DNA from: Collybiopsis luxurians FD-317 M1
Lineage: Eukaryota; Basidiomycota; Agaricomycetes; Agaricales; Omphalotaceae
DNA: 64,000 nucleotides
Direction of reading: 5' to 3'
Assembly: GCA_000827265.1 (NCBI GenBank)
Contig: KN834800.1
Location: forward strand, 188,261-252,260
Within the stretch, counting starts at the first letter, position 1, and each line of letters starts with the position of its first letter. Made by a program: the position numbers and the translations under genes. Shown here piece by piece: positions 10,021-22,023 of the stretch. The notes beneath the pieces are model-generated. The model saw only the letters and a program-made list of their open reading frames with translations. It had not been told where the DNA came from and ran no database searches.

Positions 10021-12511
10021 ATGACCGACACGACTGACGTGACAAACCCTTGCATCCTAGCTGGACGTCTGCGAATGTGCTCCCAGCAACCCAATTCGCA
10101 CCATCCAGGCCAAGCCCCACCATGCGTGGTGGTCTCACACCTGGAATCCATCTACGAGGTACCTGAAGAGACCCACACTCATGTTGAAGGCAAAGTCGTC
10201 TCTCCCACTAGGGAAGGACAAGTCTCTACACCCGCCAGATCGGTTAGAGGCTGGCAACCTAGTAGCAAGGGTAAGCAGCGAGCATCCACCGCAGGAGGAG
10301 AGGACATTGACAACGATGACGACGATGACATCGACGTTGATGACCAGACTGGCACAAACATTGTCCTAGACCAACGATGACTCCTCCAGGCATCCAAAGC
10401 CCTACGCTCCAAGGGCACCTGCGTCGGACTCATCTCTGGGTCCGGGGAGCACAGAGCTCTGTCTTCCTTCCCTAGAGGAGATCCGGCACCATCCACAGGC
10501 CCAGGGCCTTCATACTCCAATCACATCCCAGCTCATCCAGCTGGCTTTGCACTCGCACCCTCTCAAGGTGGATCTTCAGGTCGCCCTGGGTACGGTTCGG
10601 TGTTCTCTTTCTCTGGCCCACCTTCTGGTGGGTTGGGAACTGAGGGCACAAACCAGGGACGGCAGAGATCTGCTACGACCGGCGCCGCTCCATGTGCTCC
10701 AGGTAAGCTCCAGATATATCCACCCCCCCCCCTCCCCCCCCCCTGCTGTTCATGCGTTCAGTTTTTATGCCATCAGACCATTCAGACCATATCCAGGTCG
10801 GGTGCTATCATACCTGTCATCCCTTCATCCACTTTATTCTATCCATTCTCAGCCGCTCCTTATCCATCCCTATCCACTCCTTTCCATTGCTAACACAATC
10901 TTTCAGGTGTTGGTTTCAGGGACAATCATCCACCATTCACTCCTTTGGTCAATCCACCTCCACAGTCGCCTTCACGAACCTGGGTTGCTCCAGATCCCAA
11001 TCCCTGCTCTGGAGACAAGTGAATCCATCCCCCAGGGGATCGGGGAGGCTCCACCAAGCGTGCCAGGCATTGCTCGACTTCACGCTTGCATTGGGGATCT
11101 CTGACTCCTAGCCCGACCCCTCACAGGCACAGAGGCAGACAGAGCAACAATGCACCCAGTGGGCGGGCATGTCACGCCAGAAGTCCGTCGCACCATCATG
11201 CTTCGAGTCGGGGCAGATCCACCAGACATGAGAGCTCCCCACACCACATCTGTCTAGGTTCCCGTAGCACCACCCCATTGTCACTCTCGTTCCTCATCCC
11301 GCAGAAAGATCAGGTCTTCCAAATCCTCTTGCTCTTCCAGATACCACAATCGCTCCCATTCCCATTCTTCCTCTCATCAAGGCAGACACCCTTCCTCCCG
11401 CTCTCGCTCACCGCATTGTCAGAGATCCTCTTCATGCCACAGACAACGATGCTCTCGTTCTCATCGCCTATCCCGATTGCACTCCCGCTCCCATCATCAC
11501 GACAACTCAGATGACAAAGATACTCATGGAAAATGGGCTGATCCAAGGGACGAAAGCATGGATGCAGACTTGTACATCCTGGCATCCAGCGTACACCCTG
11601 GCATCCCAGAGACTCTGCGGAAAGGTTCAGATATATTCATTCCCCTTGGTGCTTGGTCTCCGCAATTTGCCTCCTCTGATATCTTATCCCATTCAAAAGT
11701 CTCCAGTGAATCCTTCCACATTGAGTCCAGTGGCACCATCAAGATGAAGTCAAGAAGATTCAACAACATTCCCTTGTCTGAGGTAACCAGGGCTGACTTC
11801 TCTGAGATCAGCACCATCCTTCCGAGAGTTGTCTGTGCATACTTCATCCTGGAGAAGAAACTGGGTATGGGCAGCTCAGTTGCTCGTCGAATTGGGGATA
11901 TGTTCGAGGAAGGCTTCCACATGATCCAGGGCCATCCGAACTTCCATGTTGCCTTTGCCAACCACAAGGAATATATGAACCAAGTAATGCATAACTGGTT
12001 CACGAATTGGGGCAAAGGAGTTCATGTGGACATATTCTCGCAGAACCTCTACGACCAGATTCTTGAGGAGAGACAGGAGCGAGAGATAACCGAGATGCAG
12101 AAAGCCCGCAGAGCCTTCTCCTTTCCTTCCCAAAACTCCTTTCAATCCCACAGCTCCCTACCTTCCAGGAATTCCAAATCCTCTAACTCCACCTTCACCT
12201 CCACTTCCAGATCCTCCTCCAGCACATGTTCATCATCCTCTTCAGACCAATCGAAACCACACACCCCAGGTGGAGGCAACAAATGCTATATCTGTGGGAG
12301 CCTGGACCACATCTGGTCTCAACACCCCTCCAAATCTGGCAAACAACTCCACATGCATCGCAAAGGCTCAAAATGGCTCGGAGTCAATGACAGACCCTAT
12401 TGTCTCAGTTTCAATAGTCTCAATGGCTGCCCAGTTGGAGGAGACAAGTGCCGTTTCGAACATTGTTGCGGCAGATGTGGGAGCAGAGAACATGGCTCTC
12501 AATCCCATTAG
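10021..12511 (+). pseudogene. gag-like region of the YR retrotransposon
   Basis: The frame opens at 10021 (MTDTTDV) and is stopped by a TGA at 10378-10380, but the same frame stays coding beyond it (LLQASKALRSKG, then SFSGPPSGGLG). A probable intron with a long C-tract near its 5' end follows (donor about 10704, acceptor 10906). The second half is open at 11477-12511 in another frame. It has a capsid-like helical part (VVCAYFILEKKLGMG), a Ser-rich stretch, then Cys/His clusters: CYICGSLDH with two further His, and CRFEHCCGRCGSREHGSQSH. These resemble gag nucleocapsid knuckles of agaricomycete YR elements. Confidence 0.65.
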
Positions 12512-12512
12512 A

Positions 12513-14305
12513 GCAGATCAACTACCCATCACCACCCGCCTCCACCCAGATGCATGGGTAAGGCTCCTCGCAGAAGCTGGTATTCTCGAGGAATTCCATG
12601 ACATTCCTATTGGACTCAGAGACGGCTTCCGCATTGGCATAGAAGGCTACAAAATCCATTCTACTTACATCCCCCCCAATCATTTCTCCTCTGAAGAGGA
12701 GGCAAACATAATCCATGCAAAATTCAAGGAAGAGATTCACTTAGGTCAGCTCTCTCCTCCCTTTGATCCCACAGAGCTCGAAGCTCAGATTGGCCCTTTC
12801 TGCACAGCACCCATGGCTGTCCTGGAACAGTGTCCGGGGAAATTCTGAATCATCATCAACCACTCACACCCATGCACTAATTTTGCAATCTCCCCACCCA
12901 TCCCCCTGTGCGCTGACAACACCTCCCTCGCAACACCCATTGATCCAATGCGCATTTCCATAAATTCCCTCATTGATCCTGACAAATTCTGTTGTGGATG
13001 GGGGACCTTTGCAGACTGCTACTTCCTTGTGGCCAATGCCCCCATAGGTAATCTATCCACATCCAATTCCTCTATCTCAATCCACTCACTTCACCTCCCC
13101 TAGGCACTCAAGTTGCAGTTTATGATGTAGATGCGGCCTTCAGGAACATCCCCATCCACATTCTGGTCAGATGTTTCATTGCACTGATGCTAGATGGGAA
13201 GATACACCTTGACTTAGCACTCAATTTTGGGGAGCGTTCAGTTCCAGGCATATGGGGTAGGGTCGCCGACGCCATGGTGAAAATACTCTTACACAGAGGT
13301 GTCAAAGACCTACTGAAATGGGTCAACAATTTCATTTTCTTCCGTTACCCAACCCACCGTTCCGCTTCTGGTTCCTTCGAATATTCATACAATGAATCTC
13401 TGATATGGGAAACAGCTGAGATTCTAGGCTGGCCATGGGCCCCTCACAAACACCTTCCATTTGCCTCTCAATTTTCATACATAGGCTTTCTATGGGACTT
13501 GGTCAAGAAGACAGTACAATTGCCACAGCAGAAAAAGGACAAATATCTGCAGAAACTCGCAATGTGGCTTGTGCCTGATGCCCGCTGCAAGCTCAAGGAT
13601 GCAGAAAACCTCATCAGCACACTGAATCATGTATGTTTGGTGGTCCCCGAGGGTCATTCCAGGATGAATGGACTTTACGGCTTCCGTGCCTCCTTCTCTG
13701 GTTTCAGAGCAAACTTCATTCCTCACTGAGTGAAGGGTGAGCTCTATGACGACCTCCAGTGGTGGCACACTTGTCTCTGGTAAGATTTCATAGGCATAAA
13801 GATCATTCGTCCCCCTCCTCCTTCTGAAATCTGCATCTTCATTGATGCATCCACTTCGTGGGGCATTGGTCTGATTATTGATGGCAAATGGCTGGCATGG
13901 GAACTAGCTCCCAGCTGGAAATCCAACAGTCGCAATATTGGCTGGGCCGAGATGGTGGCTATCGAACTCGCCATCCTCACACTGGTCTCCTCCAAACTTA
14001 CTGAAATCTGAGTGATCATGTGTTCAGACAACCAAGGGGTGGTGGGTGCACTCCGCAACCTAGGCTCCAGGGGTAGGCAACAAAATCTTGTTCTGCGCAA
14101 GATCATTGAGCTTATGCAGAAACACTCCATCTGGGTTAATTGCATATGGATACCCACTGCAGAAAACCCAGCTGATGCACCTTCACAAGGCTCTTTCCCT
14201 ATCCGCAAACAAATTCACCCTTATCCCCCCACCATACCGCAACACCTATGTGCCTTTGTTATGAACTCAGTTACTCCTAATGATCTGAGAGTCCCCCATA
14301 CTTAA
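12513..14305 (+). pseudogene. Reverse transcriptase and RNase H of the YR retrotransposon, broken
   Basis: From about 12513 the frame reads into an RT lead (LSPPFDPTELEAQIGPF), stops at TGA 12846-12848, then continues (GWGTFADCYFLVANAPI). A 56 nt intron (13048-13103, GT-AG) joins this to GTQVAVYDVDAAFRNIPIH, the RT core, and SYIGFLWDLVKKTVQLPQQK follows. The catalytic box that is normally Y-V-D-D reads W-V-N-N (13319-13330). RNase H follows (SSKLTEI, stop, VIMCSDNQGVVGAL, then HSIWVNCIWIPTAENPADAPS). The breaks fit CGA-to-TGA and GAC/GAT-to-AAC/AAT changes at CpG sites. Confidence 0.78.
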
Positions 14306-14517
14306 TACATATCGCTCGCACTCACGCATATCTCTACCTTCCCAATTCTGCAGTCATACTCACTGTACTAATACTTGTACCATATCTCCATGCGTGTCAC
14401 ATACTCCAACAATCCGTAGATATGCACACTGTATACACAACTGTACGCATATCACTTTCCCAAGCGATACACACTCTCTCATAATACAATGCACATCGCG
14501 GACATTCACATGACTAG

Positions 14518-15687
14518 TTGAAAACTACAGTCGGGCGCTTATTAAATCTCACTCCCAACCTCGTTGGTTTCATGGCTCCAACCTGCACAACTAGACAGAG
14601 AGGTCCCACTACCGCCATCATCCTTCCTACACCAGCCATTCCACATTACCCGCCCATTCATATGAACGTCCCATACCCACAACAAGCCAACATCACCAAC
14701 ACCCTTTCCAGCAAAATGAGCTCCACCCTGAACTCCTCAGTCACCGAACGGATACAAAAGCGGAACTGGAATTGCCTATACCACTTTCTCAGCTACTGCA
14801 ATTCAAATGGCCTCACTCTCAAAGACATCCAGCCCCCCAGTGAAGTCACACTATGCAACTACATAGCAGCCAACTTCACCGCTCGCATTTCCATTAAAAC
14901 AGCACGAGCCTACATCTCTGCCATAAAGAATTGGATCACCAGGGAAGGTTACATCTGGCAAGGAGGTGCACTACTGAGGGACATCTTCAAGGGAGTCGAA
15001 CACTCCACTCCACCATCCTCCATTTGCCCTAAACACCCTCCAGTCAAACAAGAATACCTCTTCCAGCTCAACTGTAGATTAGACCATCATAACAGCCTGG
15101 ACTGTGCAGTTCTCGCTTGCGCCAAGCTAATGTTCTGGTCCCAACTCTGGGGTTGCGAGACCCTCGCCACATGCGATGACCCTCACCTCTACGATCCCCT
15201 CAAGCTCCCCCTCATCAAGAACCTCAAGCCAGCGGGTCGCAGGTTTCAAGACGACATTCACAACTCAATGCTCACACTCCCCAGTACAAAGACAGAGATC
15301 ACCAAAGGACATACCGTCCTAGTCCCTTTCCAATATGACAACTCCGACCCTTGCAGCGCTCTCTCCATCCATTTCAACACCAATCGGCTCTCTTCTCTCG
15401 ATCCTCTGTTCACCTACCAGGATAACTTTGGATGCAAGAGGGTCCTCACATGCAACCTTTTTCTACAATGCTGCAATGAGGTCTGGTCTGAATTCAACAA
15501 TCCTCGCATCACAGGCCACTGCTTCCACATCGGGGGGACCACACATTATCTCCTTTCTGGTATCTCTCTGGACATTGTTCGAGTTCTAGGCCACTGGAAA
15601 TCTAACGCTTTCCTTGTATACTGGAGAGACATAGAATCTATTGCAGCTTTTCATCTCCATTGCACGAACCACAGTCAACCACACTGA
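14518..15687 (+). pseudogene. Tyrosine recombinase of the YR retrotransposon, catalytic arginines lost
   Basis: An open frame of 389 codons. It has a SAM-like core-binding part (NYIAANFTARISIKTARAYISAIKNWI) and a catalytic part ending ITGHCFHIGGTTHYLL, DIVRVLGHWKSNAFLVYWRD. The box-2 H-W and the final Tyr (YWRD) are visible. The box-1 Arg, expected in a QLR-GE context, is Trp (QLWGCE, codon 15148-15150). The H-x-x-R motif reads HCFH (codon 15526-15528). Both changes fit CpG transitions (CGG to TGG, CGC to CAC). The frame is open, but the enzyme should be dead. The start codon is uncertain; a better one may be the internal Met at about 14716 (MSSTLNSS). Confidence 0.82.
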
Positions 15688-16254
15688 AGGAACCGCGACC
15701 ATGCTCCGCAGTGTCACCACCCTTTCACTTCACGCTCTTCTCACTCGCAGTTGAACTCCTACTAGTCACATCGCAGTCTAATCCTACTCCTATCACACAT
15801 GTACCCATTCCTATCAAATACAACACATACTCTATATTACATTTACCATACATTCCACTATAACCCCATGTCCTCCCAACATCATATCTTTCACTTACAC
15901 ACTTTAACATCCTTCCCGCAGTTAAGAATTCCATATAACCTTGGTTTTCCTCAATCAATAGATTTGTCAACACATCGAGTTATGCAATTACTGATTGCCG
16001 TGTAGTGGTCAAGCTGAAGCCTTAGGCCCTGCCTCTAGGGGTAGTCAACACACATCAGTCATGACAACGCGCCTTCAGCTTTTCTCATGTGGGTGGTACA
16101 TCCTGCCTTCATTCCCGCTACCCCAGGCAGGAAGACACTGCTTCCACCTCAGCGATGTCTTCTGGTCTCAGCCTTGCCCACCTCAGGATATCAGGATATC
16201 TTCATCTCTCACATCCCATCTCATCACCAAGTGCAAGTCGGCATACAGTTGAAA
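15688..16254 (+). other. 3' non-coding end of the YR retrotransposon
   Basis: AT- and pyrimidine-rich sequence with no coding signal, running from the recombinase stop to the junction with the kinase-tail fragment. It should hold the element's 3' repeats, which I could not identify by eye. Confidence 0.4.
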
Positions 16255-16557
16255 CTAGAAATTGCTGTTCCAGTTGCTTCAGCTATTGCTGAAGCAACTG
16301 CAGCAAAGTCCAGCACAGGGGGTTCTTCAGAATCTGATTCACCTATCCTACCTCTCAGGATAATATCCACGAGCTCCCCAGGTATCGCATTGATGGACTA
16401 TAAAAAAAGGGGCGAAGAGGAGCTAGACCTGGTGAAGGATGATGTGATACGAGTGTTCAAGCGCTATAACCATTGGTCTTACGCTGTGAAGGAAGATGGA
16501 GGTGACCGTGGCTGGATACTGTCTTGGCTTGTTGGAAAAGTCACACCTGAGGCCTGA
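16255..16557 (+). pseudogene. Fragment G, right part: second SH3 of the Ste50/Ubc2-like tail
   Basis: Homology to kinases A and B resumes at 16255 (LEIAVPVASAIAEATAAKS) and runs through the second SH3 (IALMDYKKRGEEELDLVKDD, NHWSYAVKEDGGDRGWILSW) to a stop at 16555-16557, earlier than in A. The frame is intact over about 100 codons. The following 3' flank, to about 16870, also matches the 3' flanks of A and B. It was contiguous with 9106-9777 before the retrotransposon inserted. Confidence 0.85.
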
Positions 16558-16870
16558 GTACTGAGCCTCCAAGTACAGGTGGCCCACCTGTACAAACACA
16601 CAATTACAGTCATGTAACTGTAAACTGGTGCATAGTTTCCTTGAGGAACGTATGCTCCTTGTCTACTTTTTATTTGTCTGCAGTGCTGTTTGTTATTCTG
16701 TTTTCCATGTGGTTTCATTTTACCCCTGCTATCAGTTTTGCTTTACATTCTTGTTTGCTGCTATAGCTCATATCCGATTTACATTGTATTCACACATTTC
16801 ATTTTGGTCCTTTTCCGCTGCAATGCTATCGAGGATCATCATTAGTTTTATTATGCAAGGAGGTGTTGCC

Positions 16871-18006
16871 TGACTTCCTTGTTAACGTTGTGTCTCTTAC
16901 TTGACTGCATGATGTATTGAGATTGATTTGGGAAGTACGGACAACATTGATGCAACCTGGGTGCAGTGTACTGTCACAGTGTCAGTGTATAATTGTAGAG
17001 TATAGTTAGTTATTACACAGTGTGGTCCCTTTGCGGAACTGCCAGATGCGATGGGGACCGTATTTAAGTTATGTATACATGACATATGTGGCAGTGCTGT
17101 CCGGGTTGAGCGGCGCGGGTGGACGGACCTCACTTCCTATCTATACAATATCTTATCTGTGCACTGCGCCACATCTATGAGCACATTTGCTTAAGATTAT
17201 TCTGTCTCTTTCCACTGCTCTCTTGCCACTCTCTGATATCAATTTCTCTTTTTGCTACCAATTAAGTTGACCAAAATGCATATCGAGCCCTGTACAGTGT
17301 ACCAAAATGACATAAGAAGTTGATAAGTAGTCAAATTATTCAAATGTTGATTCTGGCACTAGATGTCCTTGAACATACTGTAGGACTTCAGCACAAGGTG
17401 CCAGATTTGTGGCTCATGCCATTACCCAAGGAATTCCGGATACCAGTCAATTCTCTAGAATGTGATAAGTATAGATGCATTCTTTCGCGGTCTTTGTATT
17501 GCCAGATCTACACCAAAATCGGCAATCTTCTACTCTAGCATATAAAGATAATTTATATCTACGTTTTACACCTTAGCAAAAGAGCCTTGGGGCTATGGAG
17601 GTCTGCAGGGGGAACTCAATCAAGTTTTCGCTCAATCGAGCGCCTATACCTGTTTTTATGTGATGCGGCTGGATGCGGCAGGCCGCGTGTGAATGTCTCA
17701 CGTTCACACATAACAAGCGCTGAAAACGATGAGCGCCGATGTTATGTCCATGTTATGTCCATGTTATGGTAAGTGATTTTCTACAGTGTGATTGAAATAT
17801 GTGAGTAATAATTCCTCCTGTATTTAGTATGTTATACATACCATGAATCTGCCTGCTTTTTCCTGGAAGGTATAGGCAAGGGACTAACTCTCGCAACCAA
17901 AAATTTGCTTCGAGGATTTTATTTCGCTACTGGACCCGTGCTCTCGGCCACCGGTCATAATTAATTTCAGAAATGAATTGAAATTCTCTCCCTCTCGGAT
18001 TTTATT
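16871..18006. other. Intergenic, no gene seen
   Basis: AT-rich DNA with short direct repeats (for example ATGTTATGTCC repeated near 17740-17770). There is no coding, tRNA or clear LTR signal. It may be worn transposon sequence, since a LINE fragment adjoins it. Confidence 0.35.
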
Positions 18007-18483
18007 TTATTTTATTTCTGACGAAATCCCCGCTTCCTTGCCCACACGAATGAAATCAAAACCGACCTTGTATATAAATCTTGCCGTATCTACTACCAGT
18101 CCCCAGTTGAATATGACGGCTTTGAGCCAATATAAAGCCTCGTCGTTAGAGCAGGGGCTCGGAAAGGTAGATCCCAATGATTTCTCAACATGTACACGGA
18201 AATCTTCCCTAAGAGCAAGCACGTCTACATCTGCTAGGCATTGCAATATGGCATGCTGCGGGGTTTCCGGTTCTGAATAACAGTAACGGCATAGTCTGCG
18301 TTCCAAGAGAATTTTAAGATTTTGGGATGCATTGGACCAGCGTAATCTTTCCGATGCAAAGATGTGTTGACCTATCAGCAACCACGTCAAAGTACGTCTA
18401 TGCTCCGCATCAAGCATATGTACATATCTAATTAAGCGCTTGTATTTCCTGATACACATATGACTACAGCTTTCTCTGTCCAA
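18007..18483 (-). mobile_element. LINE-type retrotransposon fragment (C-terminal end of pol)
   Basis: A 158-codon open frame on the minus strand contains a zinc-binding-like cluster, LCRYCYSEPETPQHAILQC, of the kind found near the C-terminus of fungal non-LTR retrotransposon polyproteins. It is followed by a conserved helical tail (DEALYWLKAVIFNWGLV). The rest of the element is absent; the fragment ends just before kinase B. A related tail occurs at about 38.1-38.3 kb (SAALYYLKTFIFYWNRV), showing one family of remnants on both sides of the array. Confidence 0.6.
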
Positions 18484-18556
18484 CCACCTTCAAGGCTTTG
18501 CCCTTCTTGGAAAAGGAGTGGCATACCATCTCGAAATTGTTGGCTCTGGAAGACTA

Positions 18557-21500
18557 ATGGATTTTAATCGTGCTGTATCTGAATGGCATGCATTCTGTGA
18601 CAGTAAAGCTACTGATTCAAGCGGGGATGCAGCCCAGAGAGAGCCTGTATTCGACTGGCTTAATTCGGAAGCTGCTCAGCGGATCATAGACTGCGTGCAA
18701 CTGGTTAGTCCGAATCTTACTTCTTGCAAGTCAACAAAGACTTTTATTTTTCATAATATAGGAATTGGATTCTGAGCTGGATAATTCACTGAGACATCGC
18801 AGACTTGGTCTCCTTCGTTATCTCTCGAAAAGATTCCAACTTTTACCCTTATCCCTGGTACTATTAGACGTTGAACGGGATGGACTGTATCCGGTCGGTG
18901 GGGGCGGATTTGCAGTGAGTTTCACTTCTTATGGAGCGTGAACTTGTACCGATGTACAATCACAATTACTAGGATATATGGCGCGGGAGTATGAAAGAAA
19001 GGCCTGTCTGCCTCAAAGTCCTTAGATTCGCTGTAGAGCAGGATAAAGGCATTCGTGCCTGCATGCGAAAAGTAAGCATCTAAATAACCTTCACTTCGTC
19101 CCTCAAATAGATTTGCTATAGCAATTTTGTCATGAAGCCTTGGTCTGGCGACAACTGAACCATCCCAACATACTGCCTCTACTGGGTGTCAATACAGAGC
19201 TATTTTTTCCTTCCTTTTGTCTCATTTCTCCATGGATGGAGCATAGCGATATTATCACATACTTGAAGAAAAACCCAGAATATGATTTGATTTCCGTCGT
19301 TCGTATACTCTTATGCCTCAGTTCATACGCGTCACTAACTTGTATTCGACGCTAAGCTTTTGGATGTTGCGACTGGCATAGATTACTTGCACTCAAGGGA
19401 GCCTCCTGTGATTCACGGTGATATACGAGGCGTGAGTGTCTTTCTGCTTATCAGCTTCTATGCTTTAAAGAATGTCACATCACTAGGGAAACATTTTAGT
19501 TACGGATGACCATCGTTGTTGCCTCGCCGATTTTGGGCTCACTCTGGTTTCCACTCACTCACAAACCTGGTCGATGACAACGTCCAGTGCTACTACCAAA
19601 GGTTCAATGCGCTGGCTGGCACCTGAGTATATCAGCCTAACCGAGTCACCTCCTAATCACACATCGAGAGATGTGTATGCGTTTGGTTGCACAATCATCG
19701 AGGTACTTTCGGTTCATCTTCAGGGCATTTTCGTTCTATCAGCTGACAAGCGACTGCAGATCATTACTCAAAAGCCACCTTTCCATGAGCTAAAGAATGA
19801 TGCGTCTGTCCTGCTAAGCTTGATATCGGGAGCAAGGCCTGCGAGGCCTAACAATGCTCGGTGTCCCGATGAAATTTGGGATTTGGCTGTTCGTTGTTGG
19901 GCTCAGGACATGCAGAGTCGTCCTCCGGCAGATGAGATCCACCGCATACTAACGAATCTAAACGGCGCACCTTCACAAAGTACCAGACCTGACAACCCAC
20001 TTACCACGATGTCGTTGAAAGACACGACTGCCAACGCAATACACTCTCCCGATGGCTTGAATGATAATATATCAGGTCCAGTCAAGGAAGTCACCCAACA
20101 GACAATTGTCACGCATTCAAAGGTAAAAATAATGCTATCATTTTTCAACATGAATATTGGGGTCTCAATGCTTTTTTTCACCTTTGCAGACACATCCTCA
20201 GAGAGATTTCCTAACGAATTTATATGCCGTCCTTGATAATCCAGAAAATAAGGACGTCATACGCTGGGATTTGAAGGGTACTAATATAATTATTGAGAAG
20301 CCGGCAAGGCTTGCGGGGCATATTCTACCATCGGTCTTTCTCTATTCTAATTTTATAGCCTTCTCGAGCCAGTTAATTGCAAGTCTCCGTTTGTTCCCTG
20401 GAGTCCAAAGGCACTAACTCTCGGCTTCTGCAGATCCACGGATTTACGCGCATGGTAGATCTGCACAATGTCAATCCTGCAATAATCAATCCCGATGCTG
20501 GTATATGGTCTCATTCTACTCTCAACCGAAACTCTACGCCGGAATATCTTGCTAACTTCGGGAGACGTATTGCTCTATTTCCAGAGCATCAAGATCATCC
20601 AGTAGTTACCAAGCTCGAGGTCGAAGAATCGTCGAGTTCGTTCAGGCTTCCTCAAGACAGGACTTCACCGCCTTCTCAACTCTCTTCCAATTCTGTTCCG
20701 GACGATAGACTTTCGGAAGTGCCGCCCAGCGCCACAGACTCAACCAATCTATCGCAGGCTCCCACTCCGAAGTCTAGCCCGCAAGACAGCTCAGGTAACA
20801 TCAAAAGTCCGAAGGTTAGCCTTGACGACCCCACGTGGAAAATTCTTCCTGCCGCCTTGAAAAGGTATGGAATTAATTCCTACAACTGGGAGGATTATGC
20901 GATGTTTATCTGTTATGGACCACCCGAAAATCGCATTGAACGCTGCTTATCTTATGATGAAAAGCCGCTTCTGCTATTTCAGAAGCTCAAGGACGCTGAA
21001 AAGAAGCCACTTTTTATGCTCAAACATATCAAAGACATTCGTTCTCCAATTGTCATTGCTCATCAGAAACTTGCAGCTCGTGAACCCTCCGTTATGAATG
21101 GTGGAAACGAACAGCTTTCTGGTTCCAATTCCGTCAATGCTGCATCATCTTCCAGGCCCCCAGGGCACACCAATGCATCTTCGCAGACTAATCCCCGCCC
21201 ACCCGCTCCTGGACCCTCGGGTGATGGAGGCCTTAGCCCACATCCAAAAAGGGCGGAGGGCGAAATTGCTACACCATCGAAGCGTGAAGTAGAAGGTATT
21301 GGAGACAATTTGCTTCTAGAAATCCCTCCTAGTTCAGCGGGAACCGTGGCGCGCACAACGGCTGAATCCAGTGGTCAATCTGACGTTGGAAAGTCGCGAC
21401 GGACTACAACAGAGACACCTCTAAGCAGTGGTATAGAGATGCCAGTGACACCAACTGTTGTATCTTACGCAATCGCGATATACCCTTACATGGCGGAGAA

Positions 21501-22023
21501 AGAAGATGAATTTGACATCGTTGTGGGTGATATGTTTGTCATATTATCCAGAGCAAAGGGTCGCTGGGTGGTGCAGCGCGATCCTGACGGGACCGGACTT
21601 GTCGATACCGATGTTACAAAGCAAGGTTGGGTACCTGCTGGATGTCTTCTAGAAATTGCTGTTCCAGTCACTTCGGCTATTGCTGAAGCCATTGCAGCAA
21701 AGTCTGCCACGGGATATTATCTAGGATCTGATACACCGATCTTACCTCCCAGTATACTATCCACGAGCTTTCCGGGTATCGCATCGATGAACTATACAAA
21801 GAAGGGCGACGAGGAGCTGGACCTAGTGAAAGGTGATGTGATACGAGTGTTCAAGCGCTACAACCATTGGTCTTATGCCGTGAAGGAAGATGGAGGTGAC
21901 CGTGGCTGGATACCGTCTTGGTTTGTTGGTAAATTCACGCCTAAGTTTCCAGTTTTGGGCCCACTTTCGCCGTTGTCGTTTGGGTTCCCACCTGTGCCAA
22001 CACCCGCAGTTACAGTCAAGTAA
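18557..22023 (+). CDS. Kinase B: TKL-type kinase, HSF-type domain, Ste50/Ubc2-like RA domain and two SH3 domains
   Basis: Nine exons: 18557-18703, 18762-18914, 18973-19071, 19122-19298, 19357-19431, 19487-19702, 19760-20122, 20190-20378 and 20434-22023, giving about 1002 residues. The architecture matches kinase A. Kinase motifs are intact (GGGGFADIWRG, VCLK, HEAL, HGD, GNIL, DFG, LAPEY). The HSF-type domain (about 411-505) has DFLTNLYAVLD and IHGFTRM; its recognition helix reads S-S-Q-L, not R-Q-L. RA is at about 601-690 and the SH3 domains at about 817-880 and 922-978. Intron 8 has a GC donor (20379-20380) where A and C have GT. The A-specific 54 nt intron in RA is absent. The linker before RA is shorter than in A. 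It is the best-preserved full-length sister of A. Confidence 0.85.

Larger units (their letters stand above)
9778..16254 (+). mobile_element. Tyrosine-recombinase retrotransposon (DIRS/Ngaro-like), decayed
   Basis: The limits come from homology: kinase-tail sequence ends at 9777 and resumes at 16255, and kinase B has the uninterrupted junction (GTCTT-CTAGAAATT). The insert is about 6.48 kb. It carries, in order on the plus strand, a gag-like region with zinc knuckles, reverse transcriptase, RNase H and a tyrosine recombinase, which is the order of Ngaro/DIRS-class elements. I see no target-site duplication at the junctions, as expected for recombinase-mediated insertion. I could not identify the split or inverted terminal repeats by eye. 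Several in-frame stops and lost catalytic residues show it is inactive. Confidence 0.82.

Noticed and set aside
16900..17330. Possible solo LTR
   Set aside because: No matching second copy, no clear terminal TG...CA with flanking duplication, and no primer-binding site seen.
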